DNA of 64,000 nt from Lanius collurio (lineage: Eukaryota; Chordata; Aves; Passeriformes; Laniidae), in NCBI GenBank assembly GCA_020086605.1, contig JACBWW010000004.1:16862423-16926422 (forward strand). The letters are read 5' to 3'. A program made the translations under genes and the position numbers. The notes beneath the pieces are model-generated. The model searched no databases and was not told the origin of the DNA. It saw nothing but the letters and a program-made list of their open reading frames with translations. Numbering within the stretch: position 1 is the stretch's first letter; every line of letters begins with the position of its first letter. Shown piece by piece: positions 12,039 to 29,099 of the stretch.

Positions 12039-15000
12039 GTAACCACTGGGAAATAATGTTCAGGGGGAAATTGTGGCTGAGGCTTGAGTGTTTCTTTGGG
12101 AAGAAGTGGTGTTCAAAGTTTTCTGCTGTTTTCCTTGTCTTCTGGATGCCCCAAATACTATACAAGTACTGCTGTGTCATTAAAAAAAGAATGTTTCTCT
12201 TGAGTTATTTTTCCTCAGAGTAGTTTCCTCATCTGTGTCACTGCAAAGCTGCATCATTAACCTACTGAAAAATCCCCCAGCTGCAGAAACAAGGGTTTGG
12301 GGAAGAGAGACTTCATGTGCCAGCATCAGTACCTAAAGAAAGGCTCTGATTTGAGTTTGACACCAATGGGAGTCTGATGCTTCTGATGCTGATCTGGTGC
12401 TTGAGTTTTGATTTAGAAATTTTATTAATTCTCTTTACCTGAAGCAGTTGCAAAGAAAAGCTTGTGGGTCAGATCCAGAGCACAAGCTATATGACTAAAT
12501 TCATTTGGAGTCCAGAACATACACAGGTTAGCTGGTGAGTAATTTTAGATACTGACTCCTGGCTTACTGGTAGTGATTAGAAAGAATGAATTCATGTTAA
12601 GACCTATTCACAAAAGCTGCTGTTACCAGGTGAAAGGCCTTGCCTGCCTCAGCAGTTAGCCTGGAATGGATAATTCTGATTTTCAGTACTTGTAAATTAT
12701 TTTTAGAGTTCTTTATTCCCCACAGGAGTTAATTGTTGTTAGGAAAGCTACTGTTCAAACTTGAAATTCACAAGCTATTTTCTTGCTAACTCTTAATGTG
12801 AGCCCTCTTTAGAAGAGTGTGATTACCAGTGAGCTTTCTCCAAAGGTCTTACTTATTCTTGCTGATCTGGGTTATGTTTTTCTCAACTGCTTTGGGGAGC
12901 CAGTCTGGCTTATAAAATGTTATGGGAGTTCCTTTTCAAGTTGATGGTTTCTGGTTCTCTCTGCAGCCACAAAAGGAGTTGGCTAGCAGAAAATAGGAGG
13001 ATGCAGATGGGACATCTCAGTAAGTCAAACAATAATCAAGGTAGGGCTCCTTTGGCACCATTTTTTTGGAGATAGCACTGGAGTAAAGTGCATGTCTTTT
13101 TGCAGTAGATTAGCTAAGGATCAGTGCCTAAAATTACCTCATGGTAGCTTCCTTCTGTGAACATTGTGAGGTAGAATTAAGCAGATTCATAACAGGGCAC
13201 TAAATTCCAAAACAAACACTCTTTCAGGAGTTTAATGAGTAAAAGGCATTTCATATTGGTTTAAAGTACAGGAGGTTAAATTTACACTATTGCCAAAACT
13301 GACTTCTGGAAAATGAAAGTAAAAATCTTGGATCCCTCTTAACAGTTAAACTATCTAATTAAAGAATGCTGGTTAAATCTCAACTTGAAACTTGATATGT
13401 TCATTAATTGAGCTGCTTTGGTTTATGACACTTGAGAACAGAACACCCTTATATTTTTCTGTTTATAAAGTACAGTTGAGAACAGTCAAATCAGTTGCAG
13501 AAATCTACCAAGACATTAGAATAAAAGTTCAAATATTGATATGTATTTGTGGTGTTGAGGATTCTGAAGGAGTAACTGAAGTGTTGGTGCAGTTACTCTA
13601 TACTGTAATTGTTACTTTTCTGTTGCACAGTTGTTGTGAAATGCTTGTCCTGTTACCAGTGTGTAAGAAGAACTGTTTACAGCAGTCCTTTTCTGTGGGA
13701 GCAGTCATGGCTCTTACACGAGTGAGTGTACAGAAAGGGAGCAGCAGGTCTAATTCAGTAACACATTATTGATATTAGGCTCTCAGTAAAGATTGCCATA
13801 GAGGACCTTGAAGCAACAGAGGTTGTTAGCAACAGATTATCCTAGTCCTAAAAGAAATGTAGTCTTGAATTTTTTTATAAATTAACTCAGCATTGCATCT
13901 TACCTCTTACCCTGAAAGACATTGGCTTGACAAGTATGCTTTCTGGACAGATGAATTGAAGTTCTTTCAGTTTCTGTGTTGGTTATGGCTTCCATGAAGA
14001 CATGCACGTATTCTGGTTTTGTTTGTACCTAGCATGTCTGCGAATGGAGCCAAGACGAAGTGCCAGTGAATATTGTGTAAGAATGAAAAATAGGAAATCC
14101 TGTTTAAAGAAGTTTTGGTGTTGAAGTACACTAGTACTTCCCCAAATCATGTTTCTGCACTTAGATTGTAATAGCTGTTTCTGATATCAGACAAATAGAA
14201 AAGTGATCATGTGAGGTCTAGAACATACAGTACTTATCCTCACCCTTTGCTGCTTTAAGCTTTGTTTGCCAGCAAATGAATTGATGAGAGCACATTGTAG
14301 CATGTCCAGTGTGGGAGCCAGGGGTTATTTTGGTGCAGGAGGTGGAGGGGGAGGTATGTGCTCCATTAATTGTTTTGAAATTATTCTCTCAAATATTTGA
14401 ACCTCTCTGCTGCGTGACAGCCTAATCACCTTTTGGTAAGGGAGTGCAGATACTAGTATGCAGAAAAGGCTCAAAACTCACCTTTATTATTATTACTAAT
14501 ACATCAAATCAGAGGAGCCCTGTGATTACACTGGGGTACTTTCTGGCAGGTTTGTGACCTCTGGGTGGAAAGTAACATTTTTATTATTGAAATTCTGAAG
14601 AGCCAACTAGGTTATTATGATTTTCTTAAGTATCAAGCGAAAGGATTAGCCTTACCTTTTTGATATAGTTCATAATTGCTTAGGTGAAAAATTACAAAAT
14701 TATGTAGTGTGAGGAAGTATTTTGTAAAGGGCTAAATGAACCTGTTCTGAAAAGCATTGAATTGAAGTATGTGGATTTTCTGAGGTGTTTTTCTGAAGGT
14801 GATTACATTTAACTCATAAACTTGGATACAAAATGTAGTATTTAAAACAAACACAAGAAAAAGACTCAGTTTTTCTGTGTTAGCGAGGGCAGTTTATTTC
14901 AGTAGAGCAAATCCTTCCTTAAATTGTCACTTAATAGTATAATCTTATTCTGCATCATAACTAGAAAACTGCAAGTGACCAAACAAATTTAAAGAGCAGA

Positions 15001-16569
15001 GCAGGATTTTGAACAGGTTTGAATTACAACTGTCTCTGATGGCAGGTAAATTCCTTGGAATTTATTAGAGCCGTGCATTGATATGAATGATTCCAGGAAA
15101 ACCTAATATTCACTCACTGTTGAAACACAAAAGGGTGAAAAGATACAGACTTTGTTAGTACTGATTTCCAGGAAATAGTTTCATGGGTTTTGGCTTTGTT
15201 TCAAATACATCCAGCTGAGCTTTTCCTGGAAACCAGTGTTGTGTAGCACATCCTTTCTGAAGCATTACCGATCTATTTTAGACATATATAAATGGCAAGA
15301 TCAACAATTCTCAATTACTCTGGAGTCAATTTATGCATACTCAATTTAATCTGCTGTCTGGTCATACAATGTACTTAAATCTGCAAAATGCTTATAGAAT
15401 TTTATAGGCAAGGTGAAAATCACTTTTACTTTTCCTCCAGTCTGATTTGCCTGTTGATTACCTTACATGTTTTGTGTATGGGAGTAACGGCAAATGGGGC
15501 TGGTAACTCTCTAATATACTGCTTCATGCTCTGTAGTTTGCCCAGTTAGACCGTGTTTCTAGCATCTGGGGTTTTCAAACACATGTTCACAGGAGTCCAG
15601 CTGTAGGAATATTTCAGGGGCAGTAAACTGGAGTCTTTTGTTTGATGTCATCTTAACATCTGTGAAGCTCATCAGAGGCCTCCTGATGGTACAAAGGCTA
15701 CCCACAGTTACTGCTCCACTTTTTCTTGAATCACATAACAATGAGATGAAACTGGTCTTTCTGCTTCCTTTTAGAAGCCTGAAATTTATTGCAATTGTCT
15801 GCTTGATTTCAATTCAGAGTCAGTTATGTATTACCAGGGAGCACATTATGTGAATTGCAGATAAGCCTTTCTGGTGCTTATGGCACCATTTGTTAGCTTA
15901 GGTGCAATGCTGTGAAAACTTGGCTCTAAAAGTAGCATAATCACTGCATTTGCATGTCCCTTTGCCCTGAGCTAAAGGCTACAATGCTCTCATTATGACC
16001 TTCACTTGTTGTAATATTAATTTACAGTATGATGAAATAATGGATTCCTAAATCACCTATGTTAAGATGTTGCACCCCAAGGGAGAATTTTATTCTTATT
16101 CAATTGCCTGTGCTTTTCACTGAAATTGTTACGCTTTTCAGGCTTCTGGGAGAGTACTAGTACTTCGGTGTCTTCATCAGGCATCCCCTTACTAATAGGG
16201 GATGTGTTCAAGGCTTAAATTGACAGGAATAAATCTGTTTAGGATTTTTTAGCTCCATAAATGAAATAACTTGCTGCTTTTGCTCTCTCTTTTGGAACCA
16301 GTGTAACTTTCACAGTTATTAGACTCTGCTTATTCAGAAGATTACTCAGAGAATCAACTTCTAGAGTATTTTTCTTTGAATGAAACTGTTTTGTCTCAGA
16401 CTGATATTCGTAGGGACTCTTACAGCTAGGAAGAGTGTTGGTTCTAAAATAAGATGAGAATGTGATGGAAAAACAGCAAGCTCTGAAGGCCATTTAAAGG
16501 TGATAGTGCTTGCTTCCAGCTCTAGGACACTGTTGCAGCAGAGCACTGTGGCTGCATCTGTCAAAATTT

Positions 16570-16800
16570 GAAATCATGGAATATACTGAGTTGGAAGGCA
16601 CCCACAAGCACATTGAAGTCTAGCTTTTAGGCCTGCACAGGACATCCCAAAGAGTCACACCATGTGCCTGAGAGCTTTCTCCAAACTTCTTGATCTCTGT
16701 CAGGCTTGGTGCTGTGACCACTTTGCCTTCGGAATCTCTTCCAGTGCTCTCTGGGTGAAAAGTATGGGTTGATAGATTTCATCCATCCCTTCCTCCCCAG
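16570..16800 (-). mobile_element. CR1 LINE 3' end, antisense
   Basis: On the + strand it begins AATCATGGAATATACTGAGTTGGAAGGCACCCAC, the reverse complement of the CR1 3' terminus. It continues through CATCCCAAAGAGTCACACCATG, CTTGATCTCTGTCAGGCTTGGTGCTGTGACC and CCAGTGCTCTCTGGGTGAAAA, which correspond to known CR1 blocks. The element is a short 3' remnant with an uncertain 5' limit. Confidence 0.82.
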
Positions 16801-17186
16801 GTGTTTATTTTTTTTTGGTTCAAAGATTGAAAACATTAAATTAGCATGACGAATTCAAGTAGGCTTTTTGTTGTACTATCTTCTCTGCTCCTTACCTGGA
16901 ATGCCACACTTTAGAAGGATGGAGGAGGTAAATAAACAAACCAACCCTCAAACTAACCAGCAGACCATCTGCTCCTGTATGTCGGCTCCAAAAGAGGGCT
17001 CTCAAACTTCAGAAGTCAGTATCAGTTTATAAAGGCACAATATCCTTATGCTTTCTCTTTACATGTTCTCAGATGTGGGGGTCGTGAGAATCCCTCAGTG
17101 GAGTTAGGATTATTGAGGAAATAGATAATCCAGTTTTGCATTATGCCAAAATAATACTTCCTGCTTGTCCTATTCTAAGGAACTTT

Positions 17187-17215
17187 CTCATGAGACCTAT
17201 CTGAGGTCTCATGAG
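17187..17215. repeat. Perfect 12-bp hairpin
   Basis: CTCATGAGACCT (17187-17198) and AGGTCTCATGAG (17204-17215) are exact reverse complements separated by the 5-base loop ATCTG. No flanking sequence ties it to a known element. As RNA it would form a compact stem-loop, too short for a canonical microRNA precursor. Confidence 0.75.
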
Positions 17216-18064
17216 GGAGGGGTACATGTATAGGTAACAAAGGAGTTGACAGTATGCTGATACCTCAATTTAAAGTCCTTTACTGTAATCCTACAACTTG
17301 GTACCCCAAAAAACTAAAGCTGGTGTCCCACATTAAACTTTAATTCCCTTACCCATAATTTATTCCTTAAATTCTTGACTTTTAAGAAACATTTTTTCCT
17401 TATCATAATCCATTAGGTTCAGAGAACTTATCTACTTCACAGTTAAATCCCTTTAAACTTAGTTCTAATGCTGGCTTGTAAGATTATGCTTGTGTTACTT
17501 ATGCTCGTGGTGCCAACCCTTTGTGGGTGATTGTCCTTATCTCACCAGTTGAGCTTGTTACTGTTCTGGCTTTGTCAGCTTGGGTTTCAAAAGAAAACTC
17601 ATCTGATGAGTAATCTGGAGTGGGATTGGGTTATATCAGTGCAGGCGTACCTGCTTGGGTTGGTATAATGACTCATTTCTAGCCTCCCCTTCCTAGCCTG
17701 TTGGAGTGAAAGCCTCTCTGGACTCAGGCCCAGAGAGAAGCCAAGGCAAAGGAGTTGAATTAAAACCTTTGGACAAGTTGAGATACATGAAGTCACACTA
17801 AAGTGAAGTAGAAATATATATTTTTTACCTTTTAGAAGAAATATATGCTAAGTGCCTTAAAAAGTGCCTTAAATATTGAAGAGCTGCTGCAGAAACCTTA
17901 GACACAGATTTTACTGCAGCAGTGTCACCCTTTCACAGGATTTTTTACTTTAGACAAAATATAAATAGAATTATACTGTTCACAGTTTTTAGATAGTGTT
18001 CACACAAACAATAAGAACGGATAGAAACTGTACACACAGATTTGTGTAATACCTATGTAACACT

Positions 18065-18392
18065 TGTGTGAGAATTACGCGTGTTAGAATTAGACCAAGA
18101 TAGGTTAAGGAAAAGAAAACTGGAACTGTGTATTAATCTGATTGGTTAATTAACAAATATAATCTATACTTCTGTAACAAGGAAGGAAAAAATAATGATA
18201 TAGAATAGAGCATATAGAAGAAGTGCTATGCCTGCTGTTTGCCTGCTGCTTCTGCTTGGCTTTATCATGTAATCCCCTTTGAACTCTGCCTTCAGAAAAC
18301 TATGAGACTGTGAAATAAAGAATTTAGCAGAACAGCAGCCTCCTCTGCTCCTTTACCCTGGTCTGAGAAGGAAGGATACCCATCCAAGCTCA
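18065..18392 (+). mobile_element. Solo LTR (endogenous retrovirus remnant), 328 bp
   Basis: The element starts TGTGTGAGAATTACG and ends CCATCCAAGCTCA, giving TG...CA termini. ACACT lies directly outside both ends (18060-18064 and 18393-18397), within a shared 8-mer AACACTTG. Internal order is LTR-like: an ATTGG CCAAT-type box near 18143, an AT-rich TATA-like TATAATCTATA stretch near 18159, and the polyadenylation signal AATAAA at 18314-18319 followed by a pyrimidine/G-rich tail. No internal retroviral coding sequence is present. Family assignment is open; a class II-like or class III-like unit is possible. Confidence 0.7.
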
Positions 18393-20048
18393 ACACTTGC
18401 CAAGAACCTTGGCTAAAATATCAGTTGTTTCTCAGGTCACATAGTTGGTGTGCATGGATAATTATTGCAAAGCTGAACTCTGTGCATAGATGGTTGAGAG
18501 GAGTGGAAAATACTTAGAAGCATCTCAGTAGATCATAATTAGATTTAACACGTCTCTCAAGTATTGATCTTCTAATGTGCCAGGGTTTCTTTTTGATCTC
18601 ACTTCCCTCACCCCGCTACAAATAACGTAGCAGAGGGTTTGAAACAATTGTAGATAATTATTTTGATTTTGTCGTGAATTGGGACAGGAACATGGAAGAA
18701 ATAATTTCCCTTCTGTGCATCTTCGTGCATAGAAATTTTATTCCCACTGTCCGTCTTTGAGAAAGGTCATGCTTGTGATTCTCTGGAAGAGTGATTGCTA
18801 GCTAAATTTGGGTTGTTTTTCCATAGCTGAAATGATGAAAATTAATACCTTTGTGCCTTTTTGGCACAGGCAAATCAGAAATGGGTTTAGGTGCAACTGT
18901 ATCTGCTTAGAAGTTGGCACTTTTGGACTTGGTCTTTTCCTGTGCAGCTGCTGGCAGGAGGATGCAAAGGTATGGACCTAAATGTTCCTTTACTCCAAAC
19001 TGCAAGGACGAAGTTGTTAAATCATTGCAATATGAAGGTAATGAAAAAATACTCCTCCAACAGGCAAGCATTGTAAGAGCTTGTCAGTACCTGTTTGTGT
19101 TTTTATTAAAAATCTGCCATAAGTGTTCCCAGTTTTGCTGCAGTGGTACAAATGTTTGACACTGTAGTACTTGGTGAGATAGATACTCTGCCTTTCTCAT
19201 ACTGTCACCAAAAATAAAATTCCTGTCACAATGTTTGCATTTTTCTTGTGCTAAACAGGAAGGAATGCTCTGCTGGTTTGTATCTGTAATAAATTCTACT
19301 TTTTCCTTCTGTAGATGATTAAAAAGGTGCTTTTTTTTCTCCCCGCCCCCCAACAGAAGCAAATGAATTATGCATTCTTATCACTACTAAATGTCAAACT
19401 TTCTTAAATTGAATAGTAAAAAGGAAATCTTGTGACTTTGGAGTAAGAAAAAAATATTCTTGAGTGATCAGATGTCCTTGCTGCCACAGTTAGTTTGACA
19501 TTCTGGTGTTATCCATTCAAGGCAGTCACTTACTTTTCCTGGAAAACATTGGAAGGGAAGCTAAAATTCAGGAAATGCTCATTCATAAAAATCACGTGGG
19601 ACTTCAGTGTTGATAAGTTGTGCAGAAGAGAGGTGCCATAAGGTATCTTATTAGCTTGTATTCAGAACAAAAAGTTGTGATAAGTTCTAATGGTAATGTT
19701 TAAAATAATGCTAGTGCAGCTATATTAAATGCATTCCTTGTGCACAGAATAAAATATAGTAGAGCGCCTTAGTTTTTAAAGTCTTTGTGTATTCAGTAGA
19801 GCAATGTATACTGTTTGGTGCCAAAAAGCCATTGTATGTTCCCTTGCTCTGCTTAACTCTGAAGGCTGACTGTACCTCTCCTGCAAAGATTATATGCCCG
19901 AAGATTTAATGAAAGGGATTATTTTATGTTTTGTGTTTTCTTGAGATTTTCATTACACCAGAATGACAGAAAAGAATTATTCCTCTTGCTCTAATTTTGC
20001 TGTTGTATATATTTTCCTTTTACTTTGAGTGCTTTTGTTGTGTTTCAG

Positions 20049-20203
20049 GACTTTGTCCCGTTGTACCAGGACTTTGAAAATTTCTACAACAGAAACCTCT
20101 ACATGCGCATTCGGGACAGCTGGAACCGTCCCATCTGCAGTGTGCCAGGGGCCAAAGTGGACATGATGGAGAGAGTTTCCCATGACTATAACTGGACATT
20201 CAC
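20049..20203 (+). CDS. SPTLC2: SPTLC2 exon 3
   Basis: The exon is 155 bases, beginning in phase 0 and ending with two bases of a split Thr codon. Acceptor is TTTCAG and donor GTGAGTC. It encodes [20 protein letters not shown], then [20 protein letters not shown] and a segment ending SHDYNWTF. This is the conserved lead-in to the catalytic domain of LCB2 proteins. No stops or indels. Confidence 0.95.
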
Positions 20204-21229
20204 GTGAGTCAAAATTGAAGTAAACACTTGAAAGACCTGCCTTGAAATATAGGGTCTCTAAGAGCAAGTTGCAGGCTGTGAGGTTAAGGAGCAGTGAACT
20301 CTGTTTAGTTTGAGCTTTCTAGCAGCTTGAGTCAATGAATTTTGCACTTTTGAAATGCATTTAGCCACCAAAGTGATGATTTATATATAATCTTTTGGCA
20401 ACTTTACTGTATTAAGATCTCCTGGGCATACACCTGCAATAAAATTTCTATCTTTGTGCATGATGACAAGAACCTGGGGTAGATACTTTGTATTGGACCG
20501 CTGCTTGTCACTGTGTTCATTTAGATGAAGTTCTGCCACTTAAAGTAAATGCTGCTGCCTGAACTGAATCTAACATGATTGTTTTGAGTCAGAACTGATG
20601 TAGTCTGTAGAAATAAAATCAGAAATACAATGAAAGGACTTTTACAAATTGGAAATGACATCACCCATTTGATGTGAAGAGGTTTGCAGCACAGTACTTG
20701 GTGAAACTAGTTACGTCTCTTCTTGGCTTTCAAGGGCAAAAGAATTAAAATAGATTTTTTTCTGCTAAACTTCTTCCTTATTCTCCTTGTCACGTATTGT
20801 TAGCACAGAAGTGCCAGATGTGTTTCCTTTCTGTGGTTAAGAGGATATCCCGCTTGAAGGGCTGCCAAGTTAATTGATCTAGAGATGTTGTTTTGTAATT
20901 GAAAGAAAACTTGTATCTTTCTGGGATGGAGAGGGAAACATGTCAGAGCAACAGATGGTTTCAGAAGCCTCAAGCAATTTTATATATGGTAGCAAATTCA
21001 CCTTTAAATGTAAACTCTTCTGGGAATTAATTTGAGATTGTAAGGTAGGGACAGAATCTTTTTCACTGATTGTTGCAGTTTGATGATGAGAGGGAGTACT
21101 GAAATAATGTTTGATTTGATTGAGTTTTAACATTACAATGTATAGTCTAGGAAATTGAAATAATAATCTTCTGGTATAAATAATTTTTTAAATTTTGGGG
21201 ACCTAACTTGTGTTGTTTTTAAAACACAG
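20204..21229 (+). other. SPTLC2: SPTLC2 intron 3 (1.0 kb)
   Basis: It is an AT-rich unique intron with donor GTGAGT and acceptor AAAACACAG. I see no repeats, exons or RNA genes. Confidence 0.9.
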
Positions 21230-21378
21230 GTACACAGGGAGAGTGATAAAAGACATTATAAATATGGGTTCCTACAACTACCTTGGATTTGCACAGAAGG
21301 CTGGGGCTTGCCAAGAAGCAGCTGCTAAAGTTCTGTCCCAGTATGGAGCTGGGGTGTGCAGCACTAGGCAGGAGATGG
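21230..21378 (+). CDS. SPTLC2: SPTLC2 exon 4
   Basis: The exon is 149 bases. Its first base completes the Thr codon split by intron 3 and its last base starts a split Gly codon. It encodes [20 protein letters not shown], then [20 protein letters not shown] and GVCSTRQEM. The [10 protein letters not shown] motif is the hallmark entry to the alpha-oxoamine-synthase fold, and GAGVCSTRQ is the LCB2-specific version of the glycine-rich cofactor/substrate loop. Donor GTAAGT at 21379. Confidence 0.95.
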
Positions 21379-26538
<5,160 letters not shown>

Positions 26539-27480
26539 TAGATCAAATACAGTCTTTTCTGTCTTCTAACAGTTGGAAATCCAATTTCATGTAAGGAAAT
26601 CAATTGCTAGTTACCTGATAGGTTAGATGTCTGCTGCTACTCAAAGCTGAATCATCCTGAATAGTATATTTTTTTATATGTTCAGTCCCAACTAATAACA
26701 CTTTTATCCTGAAGTTCTGGCTTACATCTTCCTCATATGGAGAAGAACATGCTACCTTTTGGCAACTCTAGGGGCACTGGTGTTTTAACATGGTTTCTTG
26801 TTCTAACATGGTTAGACTATTCTAACAGTCTGTGTCACATAATAATGCAATCTTGTAGGGGTCTAGGTTACAATTTGGGGGATAAGGAAGTTTAATTTTA
26901 GAACTAGATGCTAACATGCTCCTACAGGAACAAAAGCTTATGATTGCAGATGTCCTAGCTAAACTAGACAGTCATGAATTGGCACAATGTAGTACTAAAA
27001 GAATTTTTGGGACATGAAGCATAGATTAAGGTCACTGAATTACTTGCTTTAAGTATTTAAGTATTTGTTTCCAAAATACACAGATTTTTCTAACTTCCTT
27101 GTTTCATCTTCCTCTGAAGGAGGTATTTATAATAACTTTCAGGTTAGAACTAACTAGGATTTCCTTCTCTTACTCTTGATGAAAGAGGTACCTGGTTGTT
27201 CTTGATTAGTAAGGCCACTACCTTTGTTCTTTAGGTACTCCTAACTCTTTATAGTGTCAGTCTCTGACATCACCATGGCTTTTGCTCTCTTTGAAGTGTG
27301 TGGTGATAAGAGCAAAACTTGGGTGTCTGCAATTATTTTTTTTCTTTGTCCTACTTCATAGTGTGGATTCTCTCTTCTGTGCTGTGTCTTTTGTGTTCAC
27401 TCTTTCTTGTTTTCTATCATTTAAAATTATTTGTTTTACAAAAAAGTAGAGCTTATTGTAACATTCATTTTTTTTCTTTT

Positions 27481-28647
27481 TAATTTGTCATGGTTGGATG
27501 CTGGCTCAATGCCAGGCACCCACAAGAGCCGCACCCTCACCTTCCCCTGCCACAGCTGGGCAGAGGAGGGAAAACAAAAAAAAATTAACAAATGCTTCAT
27601 GAGTGAGATAAGGACTGGGACAAACACTTCAAGGGCGGAACAGGCTCAACTTAAACTGTAAAATGAATTTGCTACTAACAGAATCAGAGGAGGATGATGA
27701 GAAGTAAAATAAGCCCTTAGAACACCTTCCCCCCACCCCTCCCTCCTTCCCACCGACAGCGCAGGGGACAGGGCCTGGGGGTTTGGTCAGTCCATCACCG
27801 AGATTTCCTTCCACTGCTCCGGCAGAGGAGCCTTCCCCTGAGGCCGTGGGGTCCCTCCCACAGGACACGGTTCTCCTGAACTTCCCCGGTGTGTGTTCTC
27901 TCCCAGGAGCAGCAGCCACAGCACCCCTGCTGCAGCGTGAGCCGCTCCCGGGGCACACAGCCCCCCCAAATCTGCCGTGAGCCCCTCCCGGGGCACAGAG
28001 CCCTCCCAAACCTGCCGAGAGCCCCTCCCAGGGCACACAGCCCCCCCAAACCTGCCGTGAGCCCCTCCCGGGGCACACAGCCCTCCCAAAACTGCTGTCC
28101 CGTGGCTTTCCCCTGGGGTGCAGTCCCCCAAGGACAGGCTGCTCCAGCCTGGATGCAGGGCTCTCTCTCTCCATGGGCTCTCCCACTGGATCACAGCCTT
28201 CTCCAGGCACCCACTCACTCTGGCACGGGCACCTCCCCACGAGCTATGGGGAGATCTCTGCATCCCCTGTGGATCCCCATGGGCTGCAGGGGCACAGCTG
28301 CTCCACCACGGCCTGCAGAGGAACCTCGGCTCCTGGAGCACCTCCTCTCCCTCATTCTCCACTGACCTTCTGTTCCCCTGTTGTTTTCCCTCACATGTTC
28401 TCACCTCTTCTCTGACTAGAATCAAAGATCTTGTGACTTTGGATTTTTTTCTTAAGTATGTCATCACAGAGGTGTTACCAGCGTCTCTCACTGGCCCAGT
28501 TTTGGCCAGCAGTATGTCCACCTTTAGAGCCATCAGCCATTGACTCTGCTGGACATGGTGGAAAGCTTCCAGCAGCTTCCTCATAGGAGCCATTTTTGTG
28601 GCCACCCTGCTACCAAAAAACAGGCCATGCCAAACCAATACATAATT
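27481..28647 (-). mobile_element. Solo LTR with 5-bp target-site duplication, 1157 bp
   Basis: The LTR spans 27486-28642, begins TGTCATGGTTGGATGC and ends CCAAACCAATACA on the + strand, so both ends are TG...CA. TAATT flanks it exactly on both sides (27481-27485 and 28643-28647), a perfect 5-bp duplication. The interior is GC-rich with repeated CTCCCGGGGCACACAG units and TGCTCC/GGGCTGCAGGGG blocks that I recognise as typical of a widespread avian LTR in reverse orientation. Five-base duplications are usual for class III (ERVL-like) integrations. No gag or pol sequence flanks it, so recombination between two LTRs is inferred. Orientation is from memory of the family and less certain. Confidence 0.87.
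27937..28096. repeat. Four-copy 40-bp minisatellite inside the LTR
   Basis: GTGAGCC(G/C)CTCCCGGGGCAC(A) followed by a C-rich AAAC/TCTGCC tail repeats at an exact 40-bp period starting at 27937, 27977, 28017 and 28057. The copies differ by a few substitutions. Copy number is likely variable between individuals or related LTRs. Confidence 0.9.
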
Positions 28648-29099
28648 CTTCGTAAATTTTGGTTGCTGGGCAAGATCACAAAAGCTTTGCATTCAACTTC
28701 TGCATTTGTATAGACATACTTCTGAACATTACATCCAGTTGCAGAATTTCAAAGAACATTGGTGACAAACATAGTTCTGGCTATGAGGAGAAGCACTAAG
28801 AATAGAAAATAGATGATTTGTCGGAATGGGGTACAAATTACACTGGTGGAACTGGAGGATATTCTAGAAACATTCTAGATGGTGGGTTTCTGTGGAAGAG
28901 AATGCAATGGCAGATTAGAATCAAGGTAAAATGCAAACATTGGTCTTGGCCTGTCAAGATGATGTTCAGTTCATATTTCTGTATGTATTCTCAGTCTTAC
29001 TCTTGTTATACTCTGTGCTGCCTTTTCAATGTAATTTTCTTGAGATGTTAATGGCTTTATTCGTATACAGATTTTTAGAAATTAGGGAGGGGGGAAATG

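Larger units (their letters stand above)
12039..20048 (+). other. SPTLC2: SPTLC2 intron 2 (8.0 kb)
   Basis: It is flanked by the exon 2 donor and the acceptor TTGTGTTTCAG at 20048. Inside are an antisense CR1 3' end (about 16570-16800), a perfect 12-bp hairpin (17187-17215) and a solo LTR (18065-18392). The rest is AT-rich unique sequence in which I see no coding exon. Confidence 0.85.

Noticed and set aside
13392..13772. 126-codon frame in intron 2
   Set aside because: No recognisable domain, AT-rich composition and no supporting signals; length is within chance for this amount of sequence.
27629..28692. Long GC-rich reading frames (up to 301 codons) on both strands
   Set aside because: They lie over and just beyond the solo LTR and its 40-bp minisatellite. 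High GC lowers stop frequency, and the translated text is repetitive without family resemblance.
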